From Arcobacter sp. EP1 (GTDB lineage Bacteria; Campylobacterota; Campylobacteria; Campylobacterales; Arcobacteraceae), in the NCBI GenBank assembly GCA_001655195.1, contig LPNY01000158.1, positions 182,236-238,631 of the forward strand: DNA of 56,396 nucleotides. The letters are read 5' to 3'. Shown one piece after another: positions 36,850 through 46,407 of this stretch (its first letter is position 1; the number at the start of each line of letters is the position of its first letter). Position numbers and translations under genes: made by a program. The notes under the pieces are model-generated. The model made no database searches, had not been told where the DNA came from, and saw only the letters and a list, made by a program, of their open reading frames with translations.

Positions 36850-37578
36850 TTATTCTTTAATTATTTCTTTAATTTTATTAAATGCTTCAATATTTTTAGA
36901 AACTATTAGAAAGTTGTCATCTAAATAGGTATGTAAATCGTCACAAATATGTAGTGCTGCTTTAATATCAAACTCTCTAATTTTTCCTGCAAACAGAACA
37001 AAACTATAGTTTTTTGCATCTGCTAATGATAATGCGACTGCACCAGGACTTCTAAATTTTATATTATTTTCATAAAGTTTTTTTGTTACGGTTGGATAGT
37101 CATAAGCTTTTTCAAAAATAGCCAGTTTGGTAACCACTTGAACCTCTTTATTAATCAATTTTAAACTTAATAAATCAATTTGAATAGGTTTTTGGTTGTC
37201 AATTTTATAAATAAGTGTATGATTTGCTAAATTACAGACAATAGAAGCAACTGTTTTATTGTTCATTTCTAGTGCAACAGAGCTTCCATAATAAGGAAGT
37301 TTAGCCTTAAAGTTATTGCTTCCATCAAGAGGATCTATAATAATTCTATTATGATTAATATCCCCTTTGACAAAACCAGCCTCTTCTGTGTAAATATTAC
37401 CAAATTCTTTGAGATGGTCAATAAATATGTTTTCGCAAATTAAATCAATATTTAGGGAGTTATCTCCTCCAACACCAATGGTGTTAGAGTAGTTGTAGTC
37501 AGTTGCAGATATATGAGTTGTTATATACTCATATATCTTTTGGTTTGCTTTTATACACTCTTGAATAAAAGCATTCAT
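36850..37578 (-). CDS. Inositol monophosphatase family protein (SuhB/CysQ-like)
   Basis: A 242-residue Mg-dependent sugar-phosphate phosphatase. IIIDPLDGSNNFKAKLPYYGSSVAL contains the metal-binding D-P-L-D-G-S motif, and IYTEEAGF supplies the acidic Glu pair. REFDIKAALHICDDL carries the third metal Asp in place of the usual WDxAA. The protein is shorter than SuhB (~267 aa). Possible substrates are inositol phosphate, fructose-1,6-bisphosphate or 3'-phosphoadenosine phosphate. It sits two bases after gltD, probably in the gltB–gltD operon. Confidence 0.85.
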   Translation of the reverse strand: MNAFIQECIKANQKIYEYITTHISATDYNYSNTIGVGGDNSLNIDLICENIFIDHLKEFGNIYTEEAGFVKGDINHNRIIIDPLDGSNNFKAKLPYYGSSVALEMNNKTVASIVCNLANHTLIYKIDNQKPIQIDLLSLKLINKEVQVVTKLAIFEKAYDYPTVTKKLYENNIKFRSPGAVALSLADAKNYSFVLFAGKIREFDIKAALHICDDLHTYLDDNFLIVSKNIEAFNKIKEIIKE

Positions 37579-37580
37579 AA

Positions 37581-38954
37581 TTACGCTAGCGCTTTGATAA
37601 TCTCTTTAGCGGCTTCTCGTCCATCAGCAGCTGCTGTAACAGCTAAATGAGCACCTCGTTGACAATCTCCACCTGCATAAACCTTCTGGTTAGAAGTTTT
37701 ATAGTTTTGAGTCTCAACACCACCCCAAGAGTTTGTTTCAACATTTAACTCTTTTAAGAAATCAGGAGTTTCAGGAGAGAATCCTAATGCCATAATAATA
37801 ACATCAGCATCTTCAAGATATTCACTACCTTCAATAATCTCAACTCGTTGTCGTCCAGACTCATCAGGGTCAGTTAACCCAGTTTTTAGAAGTTCAACTG
37901 AAGTAGCCTTGTTATCGATTGTTATAATCTTATTTGGGCTTACATTAAATACAAATTCAACACCCTCTTCTTTTGAATTAACAACCTCTTTTTTACTTCC
38001 TGGCATATTTGCTTCATCTCTTCGGTAAAGACATTTAACAGATTTCGCACCCTCTCTAACAGAAGATCGTACACAATCCATAGCAGTATCCCCACCACCA
38101 ATAACAACAACTCTTTTATCTTTAACATCAATAAAGTCATCTACTTTGTTTCCAAAGTTTCGTTTTTGGATTCGTTTTAAGAAATCAATTGCTAAATGTA
38201 CATTTGAAGCGTCTTCTCCATCAATTCTTGCAAATCGACCTGCTGTTGCTCCAATACCTAAATAAATTGCATCAAACTCTTCATCTAATTCTTTAATTGA
38301 TTTATCTTTTCCAATTTCACAATTAACATGTAATCGCATACCAGCTTCTAGTAACCAGTCAATTCTTCGCTCAACAGCACTTTTATCAAGTTTAAATCCT
38401 GGGATACCATAAGTTAATAATCCACCAGCTCTATCATCTCTTTCAAACATCTCAACAGCAACACCTTTTCGTAAAAGGAATGTAGCAGCAGAAATACCTG
38501 TAGGTCCAGAACCAATAATTGCAACTTTTTTATCACCTTTAAGTTCAGCAAACTTAGGTTTCATACCATTTTCAAAAGCACGTTCATTTAAATGAGTTTC
38601 AACTGCACCAATAGATACAGCTCCATGACCTGTATTTAAAGAACACGCACCTTCACATAAAACATCTTGAGGACAAATTCGTCCTAAAATTTCAGGGAAA
38701 GGTGAAGTCTCATTTGATAAAGCAAATGCTAAATCTAAATTCTTCTCTGCTGTTTGTTTAAGCCATGCAGGAATAAAGTTATGTAAAGGACAACCTGTAT
38801 GACAGTATGGGTCACCACACTGCATACATCTATCAGATTGTTCTCTTGCTCTTTGTTTTCCAAATACATCATAAACTTCATTAAAATCTTTTAAACGTTG
38901 TAAAACATCTCTTTTTTCAGGGTTTATTCTTTCAAATTTTGTAAAATTTAACAT
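37581..38954 (-). CDS. gltD: Glutamate synthase small subunit
   Basis: A 457-residue FAD/iron-sulfur subunit that passes electrons from NADPH to GltB. The N-terminal Cys-rich domain has CMQCGDPYCHTGCPLHNFIP and CPQDVLCEGAC for two 4Fe-4S clusters. IIGSGPTGISAATFLL binds FAD, and VVIGGGDTAMDCVRSSVREGA binds NADPH. VYAGGDCQRGAHLAVTAAADGREAA is the C-terminal FAD block. It is three bases downstream of gltB. Confidence 0.97.
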   Translation of the reverse strand: MLNFTKFERINPEKRDVLQRLKDFNEVYDVFGKQRAREQSDRCMQCGDPYCHTGCPLHNFIPAWLKQTAEKNLDLAFALSNETSPFPEILGRICPQDVLCEGACSLNTGHGAVSIGAVETHLNERAFENGMKPKFAELKGDKKVAIIGSGPTGISAATFLLRKGVAVEMFERDDRAGGLLTYGIPGFKLDKSAVERRIDWLLEAGMRLHVNCEIGKDKSIKELDEEFDAIYLGIGATAGRFARIDGEDASNVHLAIDFLKRIQKRNFGNKVDDFIDVKDKRVVVIGGGDTAMDCVRSSVREGAKSVKCLYRRDEANMPGSKKEVVNSKEEGVEFVFNVSPNKIITIDNKATSVELLKTGLTDPDESGRQRVEIIEGSEYLEDADVIIMALGFSPETPDFLKELNVETNSWGGVETQNYKTSNQKVYAGGDCQRGAHLAVTAAADGREAAKEIIKALA

Positions 38955-38957
38955 CTC

Positions 38958-41900
38958 TTAATCTCCCTCATCTGGGTTTAATGGTAATACAGTCATATTT
39001 TTAGGTTTTACCATCCAGAAGTTTCTAATCTCTGCTCTGAAGTTTTCTAAGATTCCTTCAGCTCTTTCAGATTCAGTCTCATTTAAATAATCCATTAATA
39101 GTCGTTTTAAGAAAAGACGTTCTCTTTCTGTATCATCTGTATCAATTCTAACTGCTTCAATTAACTCTTGGTTCATTTTATCTACAAATGCTTTTTCTGG
39201 ATCGTATACAAATGATAAACCACCTGTCATACCTGCACCAAAGTTAACCCCAGTGTTTCCTAGAATTACAACAATACCACCTGTCATATATTCACAAGCG
39301 TTATCTCCTGTACCTTCAACAACTGCTGTACATCCAGAGTTTCTTACTCCAAATCGTTCACCAACAGCTGCTCGAATATAAAGTTTACCACCAGTAGCAC
39401 CATATAAACAGGTATTACCACCACCAGCAAATTCTGGACCTTGGTGTCGTGTATTAACGATGATTTTACCACCATTCATACCTTTACCAACATAGTCATT
39501 TGCAGCACCTTCAAGGTAAAGGTTCATACCCTTACTTAATAATGCTCCAAATGATTGACCAGCAATTCCTTTTAAGTAAATATTAATTGAGTTCTCAGGT
39601 AATCCAGTATCACCATAATACTTCGCAATCTCACCAGAAATCAATGTACCAAAACTTCTGTTTAAGTTAGTAATTGTCTCTTTAACTCGAATAGGAGTTG
39701 ATGGTTTTTCAATTGTTTTATGTACTTTTTTAAGTAACGCTTTTTCAAATTTATTTTTGTCAAATGGCTCATTTCGCTCTTTTTGACAAGTATCAATTCC
39801 ATCAATTCTTCGTAAAACATTTTGGAAATCAAATTTTTGAGCAAACTCGTCATCAATAACTTTTAATAAGTCACTTCTTCCAACAAGCTCTTCCATTGTT
39901 TTATATCCAAGTTCAGCCATGATACTTCGTACATCTTCAGCAATAAACGTAAAGTATGAAACGAGTCTTTCAACTGTACCAGTAAAGTGTTCTCTTAAAT
40001 CTTCATCTTGAGTAGCAACTCCCACCGAACATTTGTTTGTGTGACAGATTCGAAGGATTTTACAACCAAGTAGTGTTAATGCAGCTGTACCAAATGCGTA
40101 TGATTCAGCACCTAATAATGCCGCTTTTACTACATCCATACCTGTTTTTAATCCACCATCTGTTTGAACATGAACAAACTCTCGTAAGTGGTTAGCTTTT
40201 AAAGCATTATGTGCTTCAGAAAGTCCTAACTCCCACGGGTTACCTGTGTGTTTGATTGATGTTAAAGGAGCAGCTCCTGTACCACCATCAGCACCAGAGA
40301 TTACAATTCTATCTGCATATGCTTTTGCAACACCTGCAGCAATTGTTCCAACACCTATTGTTGATACAAGTTTAACAGTAATCTTAGCCTCAGGGTTAAT
40401 CTGTTTTAAATCAAAAATTAACTGTGCTAAATCCTCAATAGAATAAATATCATGATGAGGAGGAGGAGAAATCAGTGTAACTCCTGCAATAGTGTGTCTC
40501 AATGATGCAATTAACGGAGTAACTTTATGTCCTGGTAACTGTCCACCTTCACCTGGTTTTGCACCTTGTGCTACTTTAATCTGAATCTCTTCGGCACTTC
40601 TTAAATAACCTGGTGTTACACCAAATCTACCAGAAGCAACTTGTTTAATCTTAGAGTTTTTAAGCGTGTTAAATCGTGCTGGATCTTCACCACCCTCACC
40701 TGAGTTTGACATACCACCAATTGTATTCATCGCCATTGCCATAGCTTCATGAGCTTCAGGAGAAATAGAACCACATGACATAGCCGCAGTTGCAAATCGT
40801 TTGAAAATTTCATCAGCCGATTCAACTTCACTAATATCAATTGCTTTTCTATCAGAATTAAACTCAAAGAAATCTCGAATAAATTTCTTATCTCTTTTAT
40901 CAACAATCTCTTTTAATTTTTTAAAGTCAGAGATGTCTTCTTTATTTGTAGCTTGTTTATTATGCATTGCACGAGTTGTATCTGGACCGTAATCATGATA
41001 CTCACCACCATCAATATACTTATAGAATCCACCTAAATCTAATGGGAAGATATGTTTATCATCAAAGTAGGCATTGAAGTGTTGTTTTTCAATTCGTTCT
41101 TCAATATCAGCATACCCAAGTCCTGCTAAATCAGAATGAGATTCTGCAAAACAGTCCTCGATAATTTCATCATTAAGACCAATAACATCAAAGAGCCTTG
41201 AGTTTCTATATGAAGCGATTGTACAAATACCCATCTTAGACATAATCTTTAATAGACCAGCATTAACAGCTTTTTGAGTATTTTTAAGCACTCTTTGCAT
41301 CTCATATTTAGAGATACCTTTTCGCTCATATAATGCAACTGTTGAAGCATACATCATATATGGATACATAGCAGTAACCCCATAACCAATCATAACAGCT
41401 GCCATATGTGGGTCATAAACCTCACCAGTCACTGCAACAATTGATACAAGTCGTCGAGTACCCTCTTTTAATAATCTTTCATTAATAAATCCAACTGCCA
41501 TTGCCATTGGAATTAATTTAACATTTTGATTAATTGCTCTATCATCTAAAATTACAACACGAATATTTTCTTCTTTTACAGCTTTTAAAACATCAGAAGC
41601 TAATTGTTCTAATGCTGCTTTTAAATCAGATTTGAACGTTGTTGAGAAAAGTTTGTTTTTATAATAAGCATCATATCGTGGAGATGTAGCATTACCAAAT
41701 GAATTTAAAACATCAAATTTCTCTTTCATTAAAATAGGACTTGCTACTTTAAGTCTTTTTGCATATTCAGGTTTTTCATCAAGAATATTATGAATATGCC
41801 CAAATCCAGTCTCTAAAGACATTACGATTTTTTCTCTATATGGGTCAATTGGAGGATTAGTAACTTGTGCAAACTTTTGTCTAAAGAAGTCTGTAAAGTT

Positions 41901-43394
41901 TCTGTTTACCTTTGAAAAACATGCTAACGGTGTATCGTCACCCATAGAACCAACAGGTTCTTTACCATCTTTTGCCATTGGTTCAATCATTTGATCAATT
42001 GCTTCATAAGTGATATTAAAGTACTTTTGTTTTTTCTCTAACTCATCAAACTTATAATCATCAGTATCTAAGAATGACTCATCAATATACTCTTGTAAGT
42101 AGTCCATATCAGCATTTAACCACTTACCGTAGTTTTGCGATGATTTTAAATAATCATTGATATCTTCTTCTTTTAATACTTTACCATGCTTTAGGTCTAA
42201 TCCAATCATCTCTCCTGATTGTAATCGTCCTCGCTCTAAAATATTATCTTCATCTAATGATACAGTACCGTACTCAGATGTGATGTACATCTTGTGGTTT
42301 TTAGTAATTACATATTTAGAAGGTCGTAAACCATTCCGGTCAATTAAACATCCAATATGTCGTCCATCAGTTAATGACACTGCAGCAGGTCCATCCCATG
42401 CTTCCATTGCTGTTGATGCATACTCATAAAATGCTCTTAAATCTGCATCCATATGCGGCGCATTTTGCCATGGAGCTGGAACTAAACTTCGTGCCGCTTT
42501 GAAAAAGTCAACACCATTAGCCAATAAGAATTCAAACATATTATCAAGTGATGCAGAATCTGAAGAACCAACTTGTAAGATAGGTAAAATTCGTGCAATC
42601 TCTTCTTCTGTGAAAACTTCTGACTGAATATGTTCTGATTTAATTTGTACATTAAATCGATTTGCTTCAACTGAGTTAATCTCTCCATTGTGTGCAATAG
42701 CTCTAAATGGTTGTGCTAATCGCCATTGTGGAAGTGTATTTGTTGAGAAACGTTGATGAAATAATGCAAAAGAAATTTTAAAATCGTCATCTCGTAAATC
42801 AACATAAAAATTCTTAATGTGCGTAGGCATAATAAGCCCTTTGTACGCAATAACTTTAGATGAAAAAGTTGGAATATAAAAATCTTTTTTATCTATTAAT
42901 TTGTGCTCACACTCTTTTCGTGTAAGGTATAACATAGCATCAAATCTTCTTGATGACATTACTGAGTTAGCACAAACAAATACTTGAATAATATGTGGTA
43001 ATGTCTCTAATGCTTGCTCACCAAGTGCAGTTTTATCAACAGGAACTTCTCGTGTCATTAAAACCTTAAGGTCATTTGCTTCACAGAATTCTTTAAATGT
43101 CTCAATATCTTCTACATCTTTTGTAAAAATCATTGCTACTGCATAAGTTTCAGGTAAATCAATATTGTTATCACCAGCTACTTTTCTCATAAAATAATCA
43201 GGCATAGAAAGAAGTAAACCAGAACCATCTCCTGTTTTACCATCTGCTGCCACTGCACCTCTGTGCATCATTCGTTCAAGCGAATGTATAGCATCTTCTA
43301 AGTTACTATGACTTGGTCGATTTTTCAAATCTGCCATCAAACCAAATCCACAGTTATCTTTAAAAGACGTAAGTAAATCTAAATTACAACCCAT
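38958..43394 (-). CDS. gltB: Glutamate synthase large subunit
   Basis: A 1478-residue GOGAT alpha subunit, which makes two glutamates from glutamine and 2-oxoglutarate. Cys15 (KDNCGFGLM) is the N-terminal nucleophile after propeptide removal. The class II amidotransferase domain extends to ~residue 400. The FMN synthase domain (~780–1180) has GEGGEDPARFNTLKNSKIKQ and the 3Fe-4S cysteines CKILRICHTNKC near 1108. The C-terminal GXGXG beta-helix (~1230–1450) contains GATGGKLYIRAAVGERFGVRNSG-type repeats. With GS this assimilates ammonium. AAAGGACAATA precedes the ATG. Confidence 0.98.
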   Translation of the reverse strand: MGCNLDLLTSFKDNCGFGLMADLKNRPSHSNLEDAIHSLERMMHRGAVAADGKTGDGSGLLLSMPDYFMRKVAGDNNIDLPETYAVAMIFTKDVEDIETFKEFCEANDLKVLMTREVPVDKTALGEQALETLPHIIQVFVCANSVMSSRRFDAMLYLTRKECEHKLIDKKDFYIPTFSSKVIAYKGLIMPTHIKNFYVDLRDDDFKISFALFHQRFSTNTLPQWRLAQPFRAIAHNGEINSVEANRFNVQIKSEHIQSEVFTEEEIARILPILQVGSSDSASLDNMFEFLLANGVDFFKAARSLVPAPWQNAPHMDADLRAFYEYASTAMEAWDGPAAVSLTDGRHIGCLIDRNGLRPSKYVITKNHKMYITSEYGTVSLDEDNILERGRLQSGEMIGLDLKHGKVLKEEDINDYLKSSQNYGKWLNADMDYLQEYIDESFLDTDDYKFDELEKKQKYFNITYEAIDQMIEPMAKDGKEPVGSMGDDTPLACFSKVNRNFTDFFRQKFAQVTNPPIDPYREKIVMSLETGFGHIHNILDEKPEYAKRLKVASPILMKEKFDVLNSFGNATSPRYDAYYKNKLFSTTFKSDLKAALEQLASDVLKAVKEENIRVVILDDRAINQNVKLIPMAMAVGFINERLLKEGTRRLVSIVAVTGEVYDPHMAAVMIGYGVTAMYPYMMYASTVALYERKGISKYEMQRVLKNTQKAVNAGLLKIMSKMGICTIASYRNSRLFDVIGLNDEIIEDCFAESHSDLAGLGYADIEERIEKQHFNAYFDDKHIFPLDLGGFYKYIDGGEYHDYGPDTTRAMHNKQATNKEDISDFKKLKEIVDKRDKKFIRDFFEFNSDRKAIDISEVESADEIFKRFATAAMSCGSISPEAHEAMAMAMNTIGGMSNSGEGGEDPARFNTLKNSKIKQVASGRFGVTPGYLRSAEEIQIKVAQGAKPGEGGQLPGHKVTPLIASLRHTIAGVTLISPPPHHDIYSIEDLAQLIFDLKQINPEAKITVKLVSTIGVGTIAAGVAKAYADRIVISGADGGTGAAPLTSIKHTGNPWELGLSEAHNALKANHLREFVHVQTDGGLKTGMDVVKAALLGAESYAFGTAALTLLGCKILRICHTNKCSVGVATQDEDLREHFTGTVERLVSYFTFIAEDVRSIMAELGYKTMEELVGRSDLLKVIDDEFAQKFDFQNVLRRIDGIDTCQKERNEPFDKNKFEKALLKKVHKTIEKPSTPIRVKETITNLNRSFGTLISGEIAKYYGDTGLPENSINIYLKGIAGQSFGALLSKGMNLYLEGAANDYVGKGMNGGKIIVNTRHQGPEFAGGGNTCLYGATGGKLYIRAAVGERFGVRNSGCTAVVEGTGDNACEYMTGGIVVILGNTGVNFGAGMTGGLSFVYDPEKAFVDKMNQELIEAVRIDTDDTERERLFLKRLLMDYLNETESERAEGILENFRAEIRNFWMVKPKNMTVLPLNPDEGD

Positions 43395-43532
43395 TATTGT
43401 CCTTTGTAAAATTTTTTCATTTATATTCCCATGTGAAAGACCAAGAGGATACCAAAAGTATGTTTAAATATTGGTTAAAATGGACATAAGTAGGACATTT
43501 TGGCACTTACTTAGTTTAAATTTAAGTTTAGC

Positions 43533-43538
43533 TATGAT
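43533..43538 (+). promoter_or_regulatory. -10 promoter element for the DUF1566-like gene
   Basis: TATGAT preceded by GC and an AT-rich, T-phased upstream tract, the usual sigma-70 promoter form in Campylobacterota. It lies 30 bases before the ATG at 43568, leaving a leader of about 25 bases. The same 170-base gap must hold the divergent gltB promoter. Confidence 0.45.
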
Positions 43539-43567
43539 GGCATACATCGAATTTCAAAAGGAAATGA

Positions 43568-43939
43568 ATGACAAAAAGAAACATATTTTCAGCACTTAAA
43601 AAAATACTACTTTTAGCACTACTAATTGCAGTACAAAATGCAACAGCAAAAGAGTTTAAATGGACAGAAGAATCACCAAAAAGATTAAACTGGTACAAAG
43701 CAAAAAGTTACTGTCAAAATATTGAGGCAAGACTTCCAACCTATGAAGAGATTAAATCAGTTTGGTTAGCTCATGGCAAAGATTCAAATATTGATGGCTT
43801 TGATTTATCAGTCTCATATTGGACATCAACCCAAGAAAAAACGCGTCCAGAAGCAGCCCACCCATTCTATTTTGGTGAAGGAAAAATTGGATGGTACTAC
43901 AAAGACGACCACTACGGTGTTCGCTGCATCAAAAACTAA
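43568..43939 (+). CDS. Exported DUF1566-like (Lcl C-terminal-like) protein
   Basis: A 123-residue protein with a Sec signal peptide (basic start, hydrophobic ~10–25, ATA-K cleavage region). The mature part reads LNWYKAKSYCQNIEARLPTYEEIKS, SYWTSTQE, then GVRCIKN. This is the DUF1566 / formylglycine-enzyme-like pattern (RLPT..E, YWTST, RCV). The two Cys may form a disulfide in the periplasm. Usually a sugar- or surface-binding module, here standing alone. AAAGGAAATG precedes the start. Confidence 0.78.
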   Translation: MTKRNIFSALKKILLLALLIAVQNATAKEFKWTEESPKRLNWYKAKSYCQNIEARLPTYEEIKSVWLAHGKDSNIDGFDLSVSYWTSTQEKTRPEAAHPFYFGEGKIGWYYKDDHYGVRCIKN

Positions 43940-43972
43940 TCTACAACAAAGAGTTCATATACATTATATATA

Positions 43973-44006
43973 AAAGAGAAGATTTTCAATAATTTTCTCT
44001 TTTTTC
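43973..44006 (+). terminator. Rho-independent terminator after the DUF1566-like gene
   Basis: AAAAGAGAA (43973–43981) pairs with TTCTCTTTT (43996–44004) and runs into T residues. It ends the single-gene transcript before the TRAP genes. Confidence 0.65.
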
Positions 44007-44073
44007 AAATGCTACGTTAATGCTACGTTTCTCCATTTTTTATAGTCAAATTTACCAAATTATGTCATCATCC

Positions 44074-44105
44074 TACACAATACTTACATAACTTTATGCA
44101 ATACT
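44074..44105 (+). promoter_or_regulatory. Direct repeat and -10 box upstream of dctP1
   Basis: Two 11-bp direct repeats, TACACAATACT (44074–44084) and TACATAACTTT (44085–44095), are followed four bases later by an AATACT -10-like hexamer (44100–44105). The same arrangement with a better repeat occurs before dctP2. Direct repeats at about one helical turn next to the -35 region are typical of OmpR-family regulator sites. Confidence 0.5.
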
Positions 44106-44141
44106 TTTCTTGAAAACAAACAAAACAGACAAGGAGTCCAA

Positions 44142-45137
44142 ATGAAAAAATTTGTATTAGGAACAGTTGCAGCAGCTATGGTTGCTACTTCAGTAATGGC
44201 GGCAGACTACACACTAAAATTCTCACACGTAGTGAGTGACAACACACCAAAAGGTAAAGCAGCAAGATTCTTCGAAAAAAGATTAGAAGAGCTTTCTGGA
44301 GGGAAAATTGATGTTCAAGTTTACCCATCATCTCAGTTATATAAAGATAACGCAGTATTAAAAGCGATTCGATTAGATTCAGTTCAAATGGCTGCACCAT
44401 CATTTTCTAAATTTGGTAAAATTGTACCAAACTTAGCACTATTTGATTTACCATTTTTATTTAAAGATATTGGTCACTTACATAGAGTTCAAGATGGTGA
44501 AGTAGGTGAAAAACTTAAAGCAATGGTTACAAAAAAAGGGATTGTAGCATTAGCATTCTGGGACAACCACTTTAAACAACTTTCATCGTCTAAAAAAGCC
44601 TTAATCAAGCCAGCAGATGCAGCAGGTCAAAAATTCAGAATTATGTCTTCAAAAGTATTAGAAGCACAATTCAAAGCTGTTGGAGCTAACCCACAAATGA
44701 TGCCTTTCTCTGAAGTTTACTCAGGATTACAACAAGGTGTTATTGATGGACAAGAGAATACAAACTCAAACATCTTTACAAAAAAATTCCACGAAGTTCA
44801 AAAGTACTTAACAGTTACAAACCACGGTTACTTAGGTTACTTAGTTGTAATGTCTAAAAAATTCTGGAATAAATTACCAGCTGATTTACAAGCAAACGTA
44901 ACTCAAGCTATTAAAGAAGCAACAGAAAAAGAGAGAGAATATGCAGAAGAGTTAAATACTAAACAATTCGCAGAAATCAAAACATATGCAGAAAAAACTG
45001 GAAAATTAGAAATTATTACATTAACACCAGAGCAAAGACAAGCTTGGGCGGATGCAGTAAGTAAAATTTACCCAGAATTCTACTCTGACAGATTAATTGG
45101 TGAAGAGTTAATTAAAAAGACTTTAGCAACTAAATAA
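44142..45137 (+). CDS. dctP: TRAP transporter solute-binding protein DctP, copy 1
   Basis: A 331-residue periplasmic binding protein with a standard Sec signal (MKKFVLGTVAAAMVATSVMA, cleavage AMA-A type). YTLKFSHVVSDNTPKGKAA and GQKFRIMSSKV are DctP-family blocks; the Arg in the latter normally binds the substrate carboxylate. GVIDGQENTNSNIFTKKFHEVQKY is the C-terminal signature. C4-dicarboxylates are the likely ligands, but related carboxylates are possible. It is followed by a strong hairpin, then by a paralogue and the membrane genes. RBS AAGGAG. Confidence 0.93.
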   Translation: MKKFVLGTVAAAMVATSVMAADYTLKFSHVVSDNTPKGKAARFFEKRLEELSGGKIDVQVYPSSQLYKDNAVLKAIRLDSVQMAAPSFSKFGKIVPNLALFDLPFLFKDIGHLHRVQDGEVGEKLKAMVTKKGIVALAFWDNHFKQLSSSKKALIKPADAAGQKFRIMSSKVLEAQFKAVGANPQMMPFSEVYSGLQQGVIDGQENTNSNIFTKKFHEVQKYLTVTNHGYLGYLVVMSKKFWNKLPADLQANVTQAIKEATEKEREYAEELNTKQFAEIKTYAEKTGKLEIITLTPEQRQAWADAVSKIYPEFYSDRLIGEELIKKTLATK

Positions 45138-45145
45138 TCCACATC

Positions 45146-45171
45146 TTTCCCACTGAATTTTCAGTGGGAAA
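45146..45171 (+). terminator. Hairpin between dctP1 and dctP2
   Basis: TTTCCCACTGA (45146–45156) pairs with TCAGTGGGAAA (45161–45171). There is no T run after it, so it may act as partial terminator or mRNA stabiliser. It would let dctP1 be made in excess over the downstream membrane genes. Confidence 0.55.
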
Positions 45172-45288
45172 TCCTACACATTTTTGACATTTTTACACCC
45201 CTAAAACACCCACCAAAAGTTACCATTTTACCCCTATACAAGCCCTTTTCAGTACAAATTTTAAAAAATATTAAATATGTTAACAAAC

Positions 45289-45320
45289 TACATAACATCT
45301 ACATAACTTTACATTATACT
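45289..45320 (+). promoter_or_regulatory. Direct repeat and -10 box upstream of dctP2
   Basis: TACATAACATC (45289–45299) and TACATAACTTT (45300–45310) are 11-bp direct repeats. TATACT (45315–45320) is the likely -10. The repeat-to-hexamer spacing is exactly that seen before dctP1. dctP2 therefore has its own promoter under the same control. Confidence 0.55.
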
Positions 45321-45347
45321 TTTCTTATAACACAAAAAGGAGTTAGT

Positions 45348-46400
45348 ATGACGAAAGGCATGAAAGGTTTAGTATTTAGTACAACTTTTGCATCGCTTTT
45401 ACTTCTTACAGGTTGTGGTAGTGATGACACTAAAACAGCAGAAGTAAAAAAGGACGATGCAAGTTCTAAATACGTATTAAAGTTTTCTCATGTAGTTAGC
45501 CCCAATACACCAAAAGGTAAAGCGGCTGATTTCTTTGAGAAACGACTTGAAGAGCTATCAAAGGGAAAAATTGATGTTCAAGTCTATCCTTCATCACAAT
45601 TATATAAAGATAATGCCGTACTAAAAGCACTCAAGCTAGATTCAGTGCAAATGGCAGCACCAAGTTTTTCAAAATTTGGTAAAATCGTACCTCAATTAGC
45701 ACTCTTTGATTTACCATTTCTATTTAATGATATGGGTCATTTACATCGAGTTCAAGATGGAATTGTTGGTACAAAACTTAAGCAGATGGTAACAAATAAA
45801 GGTTATGTTGCATTAAATTTTTGGGATAACCATTTTAAGCAACTTTCATCTTCTAAAAAACCTCTTATTGCTCCATCTGATGCAGTAGGTCAAAAGTTTA
45901 GAATTATGTCTTCAAAAGTACTTGAAGCTCAATTTCATTCAGTTGGCGCAAATCCACAAATGATGCCTTTCTCTGAAGTTTATTCAGGATTACAACAAGG
46001 GGTTATTGATGGACAAGAAAACACTAATTCAAATATTTACACTAAAAAATTCCATGAAGTTCAAAAGTATATGACGTTAACTAACCATGGTTATTTAGGG
46101 TACTTAGTTGTTATGAGTGAAAAGTTTTGGAATTCACTTCCTGCTGATTTACAAGCAAATGTAAAACAAGCAATGAATGAAGCAACAGTTAAAGAGAGAG
46201 AGTTTGCTGAAGATTTAAATGTAAAACAGTTAAACTTAATAAAAGAGTATGCGCAAAAAACTGGAAAGTTAGAGATTTTTGAACTAACACCAGATCAGCG
46301 TGCACAGTGGCAAGCAGCCGTTAGTAAAATCTATCCAGAGTTCTATGATAACGCTATCATTGGAGAAGATTTAATAAAAGCGTCATTAAATACAAAGTAG
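45348..46400 (+). CDS. dctP: TRAP transporter solute-binding lipoprotein DctP, copy 2
   Basis: A 350-residue paralogue of the preceding DctP, nearly identical over long stretches (SQLYKDNAVLKA, MMPFSEVYSGLQQGVIDGQEN). Its N-terminus differs: hydrophobic stretch then the lipobox LLTGC with Gly-Ser after Cys, predicting lipid attachment and anchoring. A short charged linker (DDTKTAEVKKDDASSK) precedes the binding domain. The receptor would thus be tethered, while copy 1 is free in the periplasm. Eight bases separate it from dctQ. RBS AAAGGAG. Confidence 0.93.
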   Translation: MTKGMKGLVFSTTFASLLLLTGCGSDDTKTAEVKKDDASSKYVLKFSHVVSPNTPKGKAADFFEKRLEELSKGKIDVQVYPSSQLYKDNAVLKALKLDSVQMAAPSFSKFGKIVPQLALFDLPFLFNDMGHLHRVQDGIVGTKLKQMVTNKGYVALNFWDNHFKQLSSSKKPLIAPSDAVGQKFRIMSSKVLEAQFHSVGANPQMMPFSEVYSGLQQGVIDGQENTNSNIYTKKFHEVQKYMTLTNHGYLGYLVVMSEKFWNSLPADLQANVKQAMNEATVKEREFAEDLNVKQLNLIKEYAQKTGKLEIFELTPDQRAQWQAAVSKIYPEFYDNAIIGEDLIKASLNTK

Positions 46401-46407
46401 GTGTCTT

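Noticed and set aside
43568-43939. Pilin or lectin precursor
   Set aside because: No type IV pilin cleavage motif is present. The RLPT/YWTST pattern fits DUF1566 better.
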